A DNA stretch of 64,000 nt. Source: Ophiobolus disseminans. Its lineage: Eukaryota; Ascomycota; Dothideomycetes; Pleosporales; Phaeosphaeriaceae. Positions 1 to 12,088 of this stretch are shown here, one piece after another. Position 1 is the first letter of the stretch. Every line of letters starts with the position of its first letter. The stretch covers positions 582,911 through 646,910 of the forward strand of contig MU006217.1 of assembly GCA_010093685.1 (NCBI GenBank), written 5' to 3'. Made by a program: the position numbers and the translations under genes. Below the pieces are notes generated by a model. It saw only the letters and a list, made by a program, of their open reading frames with translations. It had not been told where the DNA came from and searched no databases.

Positions 1-850
1 TACATACCCCTATTCCCTTCTCTACCAGTGATGATGAGATTGAAGATGAAGATGTCGACCCATGGGACCGTCTCAACCAACACCGTGGCTCTATATTTAA
101 CGACGCTACATACCGCGCACCTATACCAGACAACTCTACGATCTCTAGCCTACCGGACTCAATCTCCTCACCCATACCACCTTGTTTTATTGCACAAGTC
201 GAATCCTTACCGCGAGACGTGGATATCGAATGGAGCGCCACGGGCTTGACATCTACCTCTATCACCCTTAGACGAGATGCAAAGACCACTATTACCACCC
301 CAACATCATCGCGCTCACGCTTCTACACGCTGGAAATTCGGAACATGGCCGATCTGCGCTTGCTGTCGAAGCTGGGCGATGAGAGCGTCGTAGAGTGGAC
401 TAGCGCGACATTATACATTGGACGCGGATTCAATTGCGATGAAAATACGGGAATGAAATTGAGAGGCGTGCAGTGGATACCGTGTAAGAGGGTTTGGGGC
501 GAGTGTGGAAGGGAGGTCAAGGGTGTGCTTGTTGGTAGGGTAGATCGCGAAGGAGGAGAAGGGATAGATGAAGCGTGAGTGGGGATGCGGTTGAGAAACT
601 GCAAGAGGTTGGTGAGGGAAGTGGGAGGACTTGCACAAAATGATATCATCGTGATCGGTCCTCGATCCTTCATAATCTCCACTAACAACCCTTCGCAGCC
701 CCGCTCAACCCTTCGTCATCGCTTGTACCTTTTGATATTGAGGACATGCAGTGTTTTCTTAGCCGTAAGTGGCATGCTCGGAGTCATGTACACCTCACAC
801 GCGACCTTGAAGATGTCGAGGGAACACGGATTACCGCAGGTACCTCTTAG
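1..850 (+). CDS. 3' part of an unrecognised protein, 5' end outside the window
   Basis: An open frame runs in from the left edge (first full codon at position 3) to a stop at 578. It begins with an acidic stretch (SDDEIEDEDVDPWDRLNQHR) and continues with protein-like sequence (FIAQVESLPRDVDIEWSATG; FYTLEIRNMADLRLLSK). I do not recognise the family. The 3' structure is uncertain. A strong donor (GTGAGT) at 575 joined to the acceptor ending at 698 gives a stop at 733-735. Alternative donors at 484 (GTAAGA) or 535 (GTAGGG) join the same acceptor in another frame that stays open to 848-850 and reads better as protein (LVPFDIEDMQCFLSRKWHA). A last small intron could extend it further. The coding part 3-483 is well supported and the end is not. 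Confidence 0.5.
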
Positions 851-970
851 CTACACATCCACCAAACAGCGTTTACAGACAGCACTAGCATGAACCACAC
901 AGACTTGCGAGATGAGGAACGGGGGTCATCTGCCTGATTCAAACACCTCGTACCGGCAACGTAACAACAC

Positions 971-2646
971 TCAGTGCGCCCTCCTCTTCACCTGAACCAT
1001 CGGCCCCTTCCTTCCAGCAACAAACATATCGTAGATCTGGTACTGCTCCTCGACCTGCCGACCAAGCCTCGCATTTGCATCACCACCTCCAAGCTTGTTT
1101 GTCGGATCAGCCCTGACTGCAAACTTCCAAAGCGTCTTAGCTATCACAAGCCTCATCTCAAGCCAAGCCAGGTTCTTGCCAACACAGCCTCTTGACCCAA
1201 AAGAGAAGGCGCAAAAGCCATTCTCAGCCAGGGCAACGCTCTCGGCTGAAGATCCATTGTCGCCTTCGCCAACGATCCAGCGCTCGGGTCGGAAATGAAA
1301 GGGCTCGGGATATACGTTCTCGTTGTAGCTCAAGCAGTACAGGCCGGTGCTCACATGGAGACCCTCAGGGATGTAGTGTCCTTCAACCGTTGTGCCTCCG
1401 ACGAGTACCTCGCGACTCGGCTCTGCGGCGACTGGCGGAGTCATGCGCATAGCCTCTTGGAGGAAAGCTGTGAGGTATTTGCAGGACGAGATTTTGGTGC
1501 CACCCTTGATTTCGCCGTAGCTTGAGAAGGTCGAGGTAATCTCTTGTGCGAGCTTGGATTGTATGTCCCGTCGCCGTGCGAGGTAGAAGAAGGCGGCAGA
1601 CAGAACGACAGAGGTGGTGTCAGACCCAGCTATGGTTAGTAGCTCGCACTCCGCGAACAGCTCGTCGATGTCGTATCCGCGCTTGCCCGTCTCGGGATCG
1701 ACGGCTTTGAACAGCCAGTGGAAGAAGTCTTTTCGAACCTCGCTCTCGGGCTTGGGATTCCTCTCCTGTTCCTGTTCGACTTTCGATCGTTTCTCGAGAC
1801 AGTCTGCCACGAATTCCTGCCACTTGACTACCACGGGCGGCGATGCGACCGCTAAGAGACTGTCGAGACCTCGCGGCTTCAACCATACCCAGATCCTACT
1901 CAGTGGTCCGAACGCAATCTTGACAAATCAGTACACATCAACATGACTCTGGGTTTTTGACTTACTGGATGTAGTAGTTCTAAGAACGAAACCATGACCT
2001 CTGGAATATGTCGCAACTCGCTCTCGGGCTCCTTCATATCAAAACACTTGCCAAAGCACAAGTCGCCCAAGATATCGAACACGAGCCAATTCATCCAATC
2101 GCACATATTCACACCGCTCGACCACTCCTCCGTCTGCGGTAACTGCCCCAGCAACTCTAACCACCGATCAATATTCGAGTGTAAAAACACCTCCGCATCC
2201 CTCAATGCCGCCTCAGAAAACGCATAATTCAGCACCCGTCGCTTCCGCGCATGCACGCTAATCGCCGTGCTACTCCACGTATTAATCGTATGCACATTGC
2301 GCGGCCATACCCGGTAATAATGGCTCTTCTTGACGTTTCCCCGCGCGCCGAAGATCTTCTTGAACGCAGACGGCGTGTTGAGCACGACGCTGTCCGGTCG
2401 GTACCGGAATTCTGGTCCGTATTCTTGCTGCAGGGCGTACAGCCAGATGTGCCTGTCACCTGTGCGGGTATGCCACCATGAGGGGAAGATGGTTAGGCGC
2501 GCCCAGAGGGGCCCGGGGAAGGAGGCCAGCGGGTGGAAGTAAAGGCGGTATATGGCGGTGGTGAGGATGTAGGATAGTGCTAGGGAGGCGCTGAGAGCAA
2601 GGAGGTGGGGATATGTCCACCCGCTGAGGGCGGCGTAGAAGTTCAT
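971..2646 (-). CDS. Cytochrome P450 monooxygenase
   Basis: This is a haem-thiolate monooxygenase, presumably ER-anchored. Exons are 2646-1966 and 1918-971, with a 47 nt intron (donor GTAAGT) joined in phase 0, giving 542 aa. An N-terminal hydrophobic segment (about residues 14-33) is followed by the hinge FHPLASFPGPLWARL. The oxygen-binding I-helix motif AGSDTT lies at 325-330, the K-helix ExxR at 382-385 (EAMR), and the haem loop FSFGSRGCVGKNLA has its cysteine ligand near 472. Length and motif order are normal for a fungal microsomal P450, of the broad class often annotated as benzoate 4-monooxygenase-like, but the substrate cannot be read from sequence. No reductase or other biosynthetic gene lies beside it, so it looks like a stand-alone P450. 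Confidence 0.95.
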
Positions 2647-4058
2647 TTCTTGACACTGATGATGTAGTTTTGATTGAATTGAACTGACGTAGAAAGATCA
2701 CGAAACGGCGAGGTTGCAATGCGTGTAATCAACCTTTTTCACACGCGCTTTTATTCGCCCGCGGAGTGCGGTGTTGCATCGTTGCTCGAAAGGGCCATGC
2801 TTGCATGTTCGGCTGTCAGTCCATGTTCGTCGAGCTTTTGCGCAGTCTCTTCCATGTTGGGATGGAAAACGTGGTGGGACCCGCTGGCTGCATTCACGCG
2901 AACCCTGCTAGTGCGGTCTACATAGGGATGGGGTGGGGTAGGATTTGTGGACCTTAGGAATTCGGCAGTGGTGTGACGTGCCGAGATATGCCGCCTTTGC
3001 AACGTCGCTATCGTGGGTTTCACAGTTGCTGCTGATCGCACTTGGAATGGCAGGTACTGACTTGCTTGCTCGGCGTACTCTTACCAATGCTCGTCCAAGT
3101 TTGCACATCGCTTTTTAGCGACAAACCATAGTGCTCTAGGTTGTCCGCGTGCCGTGAACTACTCGCACTGACTCATTGTCTTTTGCATTATTCAGTGGCC
3201 TCATGACGTACCACTGCATGGCCCACCTCGAGAGCTGACGATGTAGCAACGACGGCGACTCCTGTCCATTAGGTCTCATTGAAATCGCCATATTTACCCG
3301 GATCAGCACCACAGGGATCAAAAACAACATCAAAAATCTACATTCACCGCTTCAACTTCCGCCTCCGCGATCCCAGCCTCAACACTCCCTTCCAAATCAT
3401 GCCGCACTCCTCTCCGCGATCAGAGTTTTTCGTCGGTACAAACCGATACCACTGACTACTTTGACCGTACAATGGCAGAGCGAAATATCTCCGAGAAATG
3501 AGTCCGCGGAGGGGCCTCTCGATTGTCACATTTAGTCACACCTAGCCACAGCAGCTCACGATATATCATTCATATTATGCCAGGAGACATGTACCGTCTC
3601 CACTCCTCGGCTCCAACAGTATGTTCGAACGAAAAAAAGTAAAAACTCAAGAAATTGCACGTGCGAAAAGCATACCAAAGCCAACCCTGCTCGCTCCACT
3701 CTCACGAGCACTCAAGCGCACACAGAGGTTTCGATGCACCCTGAGTTGTCCCAACGCGTACGGGATCGGCCTGGATACATGGTGCCGGAACAAACGGTGC
3801 CACGTTCTGCTGCAGGACCCTGACTGGCGGGACGTTGTGGCAGTCTGAAAGGGAACTGATGTGTTCAGGGCCCCATGGCAGGCGGGACGAATGCGGCGAT
3901 GTGGGTTACGGGGAGGGAAACATACATGATGTCCTGTTCCTGGTCTTTGGAATAAGCCTGTGGGACTAAAGCGTGCCTGTTCTCTGTCTGCGAGCTTCAA
4001 GGAATTTTTTTCTTTTTCTTGGATACTTAAGTTGAGACGTGAGAAGAGTGAGGAGATA
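2647..4058. other. Intergenic, divergent promoter region
   Basis: This 1.4 kb spacer lies between the divergent P450 and rhodopsin-like genes. Small open frames occur on both strands, including a 151-codon one on the minus strand over 3647-4102 that overlaps the first exon of the next gene. None shows a recognisable domain or convincing composition. I see no gene or repeat here. Confidence 0.6.
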
Positions 4059-5505
4059 ATGGCGCCTGTAATTAATCCCGAGGAAAGCGTGTAAGTATTC
4101 ATCCTTCTCGCAGGACATTGTGTCGAGCATATCTCTCTTCACGAGAGTGGTGTCTTGCTCAATTTAATTCCCCTCTACGGAAATGCCGCTCGACAACGTA
4201 TACAACTAACACAACCATCAGTGAGGCATACCGCCGCCGCCTCGACGGCGTAGCCTACTCAACCTACATCCTCATCATGCTCCTCGTGCCCCTAAAACTC
4301 TACTGCCGCAAGCGCTCCGGCGGATGGAGCAACATCCGCCTGGACGACTACATGACCGTCATCTCGCTCCTCTTCGCCAATGGCTTTTTCTACATCTGCA
4401 TCATCGGTACGTACTTCTCCAGCACCCCGTGTCTCGCTATACGAGAGCCTATCTGACGCCGCAAAGGCATGAGAAAATCCCTAGGCGTACATGTTGCAGA
4501 CATTACGGATCCGATACGCATTGTCGATTTTCTGCGCAATGTGTGGATCGCAAATATCTTGTATACGTTCTCGATCAGCATGATCAAGTTCTCTGTGCTG
4601 GCGTTTTACTGGAGATTGTTCTCGGTCAAAGCGCAGAGAATGATCTATATCGTGACGGTTATGGTGATGGCATGGCTTGTTGCAATCGTACGTCCCATCC
4701 CATTTATACCAGCCAATCCACCACACCTCCAAATCGCGCACTATACTTATACTTACTTGCATTCCAGCTCCTCTGCGTAGTTTTCAACTGCGTCCCCGTG
4801 CGCGCAGCCTGGGACATAACACTCACGACTGCAAAATGCATTCCCATCCGCAGCATCTACCTCGGCGGCTCGGTGCCCAATGTCTTCCTCGACCTCGTCT
4901 TGGTTCTCATGCCGCTACCCTACGTCATGCGGCTGCACGCGCCGCTGGCCCAGCGCTTCATGCTGGCGGGCATGTTCGCTCTGGGCACCTTCATCGCGGT
5001 CGTCAGCCTGGTGCGACTGATTATCTTCCTGCAAATACCCATCGCGACGCAGGGCGACGCGACGTACAATTTCCGCGAGATCATTGTATGGAGCGTCGTC
5101 GAGATTAATATTGGTCTTGTGTGTGCGTGTTTGCCGTCGCTCAAGCCCGTCTTCTCGATGCTAGGTATCACGAGGCTGTTCAGTTCGGGAGACTCGAGGC
5201 CGAGTAATATGGCGTCGCCGGGCCCGAATACATTGCCGTCTAGGATTGGGGGCGTGGATTCCAAGAGCACGAGGCCGAGGAAGAGGGGCGCGACGGGGGG
5301 TATGTTTTCGACGCTGGGGGGAGGCGATGAGGAGGAGGATGCGTATAGTATCATGGATAAGAGTGTCGGTGGGAAACATAATGCGGAGATTGAGTTGGGG
5401 CGTGTGAGTGAGGAGAGTGGGAGGAGGGGTGGACGAGTGCCGGAGGGGATTACGGTGCAGAAGAATTGGAGTGTATTTGTGGATGAGAGGGGAAGTAGGG
5501 GTTGA
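4059..5505 (+). CDS. Fungal rhodopsin-domain integral membrane protein
   Basis: Four exons (4059-4090, 4222-4406, 4467-4687, 4768-5505) join in frame to 391 aa. The first exon holds only MAPVINPEES and part of V. All donors are consensus (GTAAGT, GTACGT, GTACGT). Seven hydrophobic segments follow (for example VAYSTYILIMLLVPLKLY, MIKFSVLAFYWRLF and FMLAGMFALGTFIAVVSLV), with NCVPVRAAWD in the central loop and YNFREIIVWSVVEINIGLVC before the last helix. This layout is typical of the fungal rhodopsin-like family (Pfam Fung_rhodopsin), which includes PTH11-related proteins. The C-terminal tail of about 120 aa is hydrophilic and rich in G, S, E and R. No CFEM domain is visible at the N-terminus. 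The role is probably that of a membrane sensor, but the ligand is unknown. Confidence 0.9.
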
Positions 5506-5932
5506 TAGATTGGTATGTGCGTAGGCGGCGTAGAGTGATCTGATCGCAGGGAACACTTCATCGAGTGTCCTGAGATATATACCATGGTATTAGACTTCCA
5601 CGAAATCATTTTACTTCTGGGAAGTGGTTCTATGGCTGTTGTTCCCGTCATTCGCGAGAATATGTGAATCCGTGCCTGTGTCACGTTAGAAACCACTGCA
5701 ACGTTGAGCTTCTTGAAATCTGGAGATTGTAGACGCATTATGTATCAGTAGACGTGCGAAGCTCCACGACTATTTGTCTTCATGGAGGACAGGCACACAC
5801 ATACCCACAACAGCAAAACATGACTAAAAAGCATCATCACAATCAAGGTCTCGAAGCCCATAATGCAACAATGTATTCCAATGATTGACGCAATGCAACT
5901 TCTCCGTCTATCCGACTTCCCTCCACCCCCAT
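5506..5932. other. Intergenic between convergent genes
   Basis: This spacer separates the 3' ends of the rhodopsin-like gene and the minus-strand glycosyltransferase gene. I see only 3' UTR-like sequence and no further gene. Confidence 0.6.
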
Positions 5933-7844
5933 CTACCAAACAACACCCTTCCACTCAAAACTCCCATCCACATTCCTCCACCTCTTCTCACTATCCTTCC
6001 CCAACATACTCTCCCATCCCAACATAACACCCAACAACCTACAACTCACACTGGACACCGTACACACAACCGTATCCGCTTTCCCTAGCACCGCCAAATC
6101 CAACAGATACGCGCGCCCCACCAACTCCCGCAGCCCCTTCGCCTGCTCAGGAACATCGGTATTGATCTTGGGCGACGCCGACGTCGACGCCTTAGACTGT
6201 CCAAGGGAGAGGAAAACATCGCGGTAGAAGCCGCCTTCCCAGCCGGTGATCTCGTCGATCCAGGGATTGCGCTTCGTGTTGGGGGACGAGGCTTCGAGTG
6301 CGGCTTTGGTGGCGAGGACGATGCGGTCCTGTGCGCGCAGGCTGTTGAGGCCGATTTCGGGGGACTCGTAGACGAGCGGGTCGTCTGAGGCGAGGACCAT
6401 GCTGGTGGAGGTGTGGCGGGCGAAGAGATCGGGGGACGTGGTGGAGGAGTCGGAAACGGGAGTGCGTTTCTTGGGATTCTTGGATTCGACGAGGTCGATG
6501 TAGATGTCGCGCGCGGTGTCGATGTAGCGGGTTAGTGGGATGTAGTCCTTTTTGAATTGATATTCCATTGGGTGTTTGTCGCCGTGGCGGACGTGGAGGC
6601 CGATGCTGATGCCGCCTTCTTCTTTGGCGTGTCCGTATAGTTCCTGCGAGCGGCTGAGGACGTATTTCGCATCGTCGCCTTTGAGTTTGAAGAGTGCTTC
6701 ATAGCCGGTGTGCAGGAGAGCGAAGATCTTGTGCTGCCTCTCGACGCGCATCTTGCGTGCGTCTTCGTATTCTTCAGTGAAGGAATGACCGAAGGTGGCC
6801 TTGACGGTTGCACCCGAGACGACAAGGTGACGCGCGGTGTGTGGACAGGGGACGATGTGGGATGGAGGAGGTGGGAGACAACCGGCCGATGGCGGCGGCA
6901 TGAAGTAAGCCGAGTACCTGCCGTATGGCCTGGGAGCAGTCAGTATTCGAGAATCAAAGTAGCAAACGTCCGAGTACGTACCATCGAGTGTCGTCAATGA
7001 AGAAAGTACGGTTCTCAGCCTTTGCGAGACCGTACGACATCCACAAGCGCATCAATGTGTTACCAAAGCCTGCATCTTCTGTCTCCATAACGTACGTCAA
7101 GGTCCTGTCACAGATCTTGAGCCCAGCTGTTGAGAAGCCATCGACAATCGCCTCATCCTCGACAAATCCCTTTGGTATTCCTGTCACTTTTGAGACGGGT
7201 AGTAGTGCTTGCTCTTCCGCCTCTTGAACATCAATGTAATACTGGTCTTGCTGGTAGTAATTGAACATCCGCTTGGCAATATTCGCTGACTTCGCTTCTT
7301 GGCGTATCGATGCCGAGAGCTCCATCGATTGGCGACATATGTCGCTGTAATGATCGGGACGTAGCGGAAATTCAAGGTTCGATGGAATCGATATAGTCCA
7401 TCTCATTTTTCCTTTCGTATCCTGGATTGCTACCGCAGAGGGTTCCTGTGGTAATTGGCTACCACTAGCCATCTCCCATTCTTCTCCATCATCCATATAG
7501 TTCGCAGTCTGCTGTGATTCGGTGTATAGCTGGCGGAGTACCAGCCATAATATGAATGCTACTCCACAACAGCTTATCAGTATCCTTTTGACAAGCTTAG
7601 AATGACTTTGTTGGGTGGGCTTTTTGCCATGTCTCGGAATAAGCGAGGGCAAGCTCGGTGACGCAGGTGGAGAACGTGACAGTAACCCACGACGTGACGC
7701 TACGGTAGGCGAGAGAAACGCCCCAGAAGTGGCCGATTGTGGTGGCGGGCTGAGCTGCGAGTACGTTGTCGTTGACTGTATCGACAAGTTGGGGTTCCGT
7801 CTAGCATGCATTTTGGACAGCTTCGAGGTTGCTTGACCGAGCAT
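5933..7844 (-). CDS. Type II membrane glycosyltransferase, FUT8/GT23-like
   Basis: Exons 7844-6982 and 6929-5933, with a 52 nt intron (donor GTACGT), give 619 aa. The N-terminal 80 residues are Ser/Pro-rich and cytosolic. A single hydrophobic segment at about 86-104 (RILISCCGVAFILWLVLRQL) would be the Golgi signal anchor, and a luminal stem and catalytic region follow. Three blocks match the alpha-1,6-fucosyltransferase fold: IGLHVRHGDKHPMEY (donor-binding HVRxxDK type), MVLASDDPLVY, and ADTVVCTVSSVSCRLLGVML (compare the C-T-x-S-S-x-x-C-R block of FUT8). The family suggests transfer of a sugar, classically fucose from GDP-fucose, to a glycan. The real donor and acceptor in this fungus are unknown. 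Confidence 0.8.
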
Positions 7845-9198
7845 GTCGAACGGTCGGAAAGTCCGGATAGGATAGTAGAGCTTGTTGTAATGATAGACGT
7901 CGGGTAGCTGCAGCTGCAGATGTGCCAGTAAGAATGGCTAGGAATGGAGCTCCGAAGAAGAAGATGACCTGTCCCTGCAGGTTTGCGTAACGTGGAGAAA
8001 AAAAGAGGGGACGAGGCAAACGTCAAGATGCCGTGCCGTCAAGGAGAGTAGCGAAAAGAAACAATAACGACCCAAGAGGATGCAAATGCGAAGAAGGAAA
8101 CGTGGAGGAAGAACGTTGTAGCTTTCCCCTTCTATGAAATCATGCCAGATGAGAGGGTCAGCGGCAAACGAAGCGGAGGAGATGTTGCTGCCGCAGGAAT
8201 CGCTCCAAAGCGTAAGAAGTTTCAAGCCGCTACCAAACGACGTGATGATCTCCGTCAAGGAGCCAACCCAGCGATTCGAAAAGAAGTCAGGCCCGCTGCT
8301 ATCGAGAAGTGGAATGCCCTCAAATTGCGGGATCGCAGATGGAATCTGTATCGTTGCTAGCGCTCACGGTGCAAAGCCTCATCCAGGAAGGAGTTCGCAA
8401 AAGCGAGGTGCACACTGCGGAGTAGCCCCCGAGTTAAGGCTTTGCCTGGCTGGGCGCGCTCCCGCGGAAGCAAAAAATGGCATCTCAAACGCTGTCGTGG
8501 CCGAGCTAGCGGTTTCATGTTGGTATAACAGTCTCGACTTAGATCACATGGCGATCCGCGCTCAACTTAGCTTAAGGCTGATGCATGGGCTAGCGCCTAA
8601 CCGACAATGACATTCCGCGCACTGAGTCGTCAGCACGATGCAGGCGCATGGTCAGATTTCACTTCGCACGAATGAGGGATGGACATTATAGAGTACATGC
8701 GATGTCACCAATATAAACACCACTGCACTGCTGCCCATTCAAGTAAGCACCACGTTCGTACTATGTCCGATGAAGAAGCTATAAAGTGTCGCTCAATGCC
8801 TAAGCAAAGAAAACCTTGCAGGAAAACGGGGTATCAGATCGAACGCGACCCTTTGGCCGGTCCGAAAAAGAAGCGAAAGGAAAAAAGAAACAGATGCTAT
8901 GCCGCCAGGTAGATGCTGGTACAGTAGTAGGTGGCCCCGAGTAAATAAATCAAGCAAGTTGCCTCGCGTTTCCCGATGATCCTGTAATCGTGCGGTTCCC
9001 CCAGTTCCATGTCCGTGTACGCCTGCGCTTCCATGCGCTTGTATGGGAAAAGAAATCTGCCTCGCCGCGCTGACGTTCTCATCCTCATTACATTATCTTC
9101 GTGTTGCTCTTCATCGTTTCGCTTTTGCGGCGTGGCAGGGGCGGTCGAATCGGTTTGTGCTACGAACGGACATGCCTCCATGTCCTTACTTTCGGGTT
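7845..9198. other. Intergenic region of about 1.35 kb
   Basis: This region lies between the glycosyltransferase start (minus) and the kinesin stop (minus). Overlapping open frames of up to 158 codons occur on both strands at 8134-8610, but none has a domain or a convincing splice structure. It probably holds the glycosyltransferase promoter and the kinesin 3' UTR. Confidence 0.5.
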
Positions 9199-12088
9199 TT
9201 ATCGGCCCTCGCTGACTGGCATCAGACTAGTCCTCCTTGCCTTGTCGACTCTGGTGCCGATCATCTCATCGAGCATGCGCGTCATCTCTTCAATGTTCTT
9301 TCCTGTGTTACTGCCAGGTGGCGGGAGAAAGGGCTTTGGACTAGTTGGTGAAGTTGGTCCTTTGGCGCTCATGATAACACTGCTGCCTTCGCTGCGGTTG
9401 AACGATGAAGTCCGTCGGCTGCCAGGGGATCCGTCGCTACCAACATCATGAGCGTTTTCACTCTTTTTTCGGGCTGACGTAAGCGCGGCAATCATTCGCT
9501 CCTTGTCTTCTAGTTGCGCGCGCAGGTTTGAAATTTCTGCATCCTTCTCGGCGATGGACGCGATGAGCCCACCATCCTCGCTACTGCCTCCAAGCTTGTG
9601 CGACAGGGTCATCGAAACCCGAGAATGGCTTGATCTCCGGGCGTGTAACAGCCGCTTCTCCAGCGTGGAGATGTAGCGGTTCTTGTCCGCAAGGTCTGCC
9701 TGCAATGACTGGATTTGCACGCCTTGGCTCGCTGTACCATCGCCGTTCTCTCCGACAGAATCGTCTTCTTCAGAACCATCCATTGCAGCTGTGGGATGCG
9801 AGTGACGTTGCCCAGGTACTTCGAGCGTCGCGTGGCTTGCAGACGACCGAATAGACGATGGGCGTAAGTCCGCATGGTGTCCCATTGCAGAGCCGCGCTG
9901 GAAGCTCATCGACGAGAAAGACCGACTATTGTTCACACCGATAGACTTCGAGCTGATGATCAATCTGTTGAGGTGCTCAATCCGCTCTTTTAGCGCAGTG
10001 CGTGCCAGCTGCATCTCAAGCATCTGCTCCTCGTGCCGCTGCTTGTCTGCAATTTCGCGAGTCCTTTCTTCCTCAATGTCACGTCTCAGGTCCTCTTCCT
10101 CTTCCTCCCTAGTCTCTTTGCCCTTGCTTTCTTCGAGCTGCTTCTTGAGGTCCTGAATCTCCAGCCGGTATCGGTCCAGCAATGCACGCCCTGCCGCATC
10201 ACCACCCGCACCCATAGACTCGTCTGCCTTCTTCGCGTGGCTGACAATGTTGTTCTTGGCACGAGATGCGAATTTGAGGGTGTTCAATGTCTCACCGGTG
10301 TGGCTGATCGCAGCTGCGATGCTACCGCTGGCTCCGATCTGGATAGTGCACAGAATACTGACCAAGGAGTTTCCAGAAAGCGCAGGCTGCAACAACCGAG
10401 TGAGCTTGCTGTCTCTGTACGGCAAGTGCTTGTCCTTGTTGCCCTTGTCTTTCTCTACCTTCTCCTTGTCGCTTGACAATCGCCCAATGACAGTACCGAG
10501 GGTGAGCAGACTCTTGTTGATATGCGATCCCTCTGTTCGCCTTTCTTTATTTTCGGCTGCCTTTTCGGATCCAGCCAAGTCGATCAGACTAAGGGTAGAC
10601 ACTCGAACACCACCAGGTATGATTGCCGATCGCTTGTTGTTGGTCAAGTTTCCGGTGGGAGCAGGCGCGCGTTCCCTGCTCTCCACCACAATTTGCACAA
10701 CAGCGTGGCTTCGTGAACTTCGTGCATTGAATTGCGTACCGGCTACTCGCCGAGCGTTGTCACCACGGGCGATGACCCTCAGCAGCTGCGTGGGGCTTTG
10801 CACGATTTCTTCCTTCAGTGGTGTCGCATAGACACCACGTTTGCTGTCTTCGCGCAGCTTGATCTCTTCTTGCGGCCCCGGCAGGCCGTTCGTGCCAGCC
10901 ACAGGCCCCGCCAGCAAGTCGTTTATCTTCTCATTGTAGATTTCAAGGTAGCTGACCCGCAGCAGGAACTCGCGATGCGGTGTCTCGCGAATATACGAGA
11001 AGATATCGGTGATGGCCAATGGGATGACGCCGGGATTCGTTGCGGTTCCTTGCATGGAAAATGTCTTGCCCGTTCCGGTCATGCCATAGGCGAATACGGT
11101 GCCGTGGTAGCCCTCCATGACCCGTCGTACCAGGCGCTTGGCAGCCCCATCGTAGACGCGGGCATTGTTGTCTTGGGTGTCGAAAACGTTATCTATGGGG
11201 CGGGTCAGCTGTATGTCTTTCATCCTGCGCAACGCTGTGCAACATACCATACGTATAGTCTCCACCCTCGCGGCCTTTATATGAGATGAGCGCCTGCTTG
11301 TTGTTGACGTCCCACTCCATCTCCTGCTTGCTGTCTTTTGCGCCAATATCTGGCCGTACTCGCACGCTGACGAGGACATTGCCTTTACCGTCTTTTGGCA
11401 GTGAGCCTTTGGTGTCTGGCCGCCCTCTTGCATCATCGTCTCCCGCATCTTCGAATGTAGTGGCGCTTGTAGCATACGATCCTTGGGGGGAAGAGTTGCG
11501 ACTCTGCGGTGGTGACGGCAGGCTCAGGTGGCTGGTGTCCACTGCCACGGAATCTGCGCTACCGTTCAGTAGGCTCGGGGGAGACAGGGGCGACCGTGGA
11601 AGGAGGCCCCGCGCCCCGCCAATATTGGAGGTCCTGGGCTTCTTCAGACTGCTGTTCCTGGACGGCACCGAGGCTTTGGAGACCGAGGAGAGCCTGCGGT
11701 CAACCATCTCTCCGCCAGGCGTCGAGCTCGCCGAGAGCGGGCTGCTTGGATTCGACCTGCCCGTGTGCTTGGGGGGCTGGGGAAACGCGCCGATGCTGAC
11801 CGTCTTCCGCAGCGACTTGCCCGGGGGCAACGGACCCGCGTGCGTGGCGCCTGCTGGGAGCGTGGGCACCGAGGGCGAGTTGCTGTGGCGGGGCAGGCGG
11901 TAGGGCAGTGCCGACGACGACACTGCACGGGTTGCGGCGGGTGCAGAGGGCAGCAGCGAGCTGGAGGGACTGCGCTGCGCAATGCCAATGTTTGAATGGC
12001 GCGTCTTCGCTACCGGCAGCGAAGGCAACGGCCCGGTTGGAGGCGCCAGCGACGGGCGCGAAGGGCGAGGAAGCGTGGTGCCCGACAT
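9199..12088 (-). CDS. KIP2: Kinesin motor protein, Kip2/CENP-E (kinesin-7) type
   Basis: This is a microtubule motor of 944 aa from exons 12088-11248 and 11192-9199 (55 nt intron, donor GTATGT). Residues 1-230 are a Ser/Pro/Arg-rich, probably disordered extension. The motor spans roughly 236-620: VLVSVRVRP opens it, the P-loop GMTGTGKT is at 317-324, switch I is NARSSRSHAVV, switch II is LIDLAGSEKA, and the motor ends near NTLKFASRAKNN. Coiled coil follows (about 645-720, with repeated E/K/R heptads) and a second short helical segment. The N-proximal motor with a long Ser-rich head and C-terminal coiled coil fits fungal Kip2/KipA, plus-end-directed motors involved in cytoplasmic microtubule dynamics and polarised growth. 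Subfamily is by motif and architecture only. Confidence 0.9.

Noticed and set aside
3647..4102. 151-codon minus-strand frame
   Set aside because: No domain, basic and Ser-rich by chance translation, and it overlaps the first exon and intron of the rhodopsin-like gene on the other strand.
8134..8610. 158-codon plus-strand frame
   Set aside because: No recognisable domain; opposite-strand frames are also open and no splice structure supports it.
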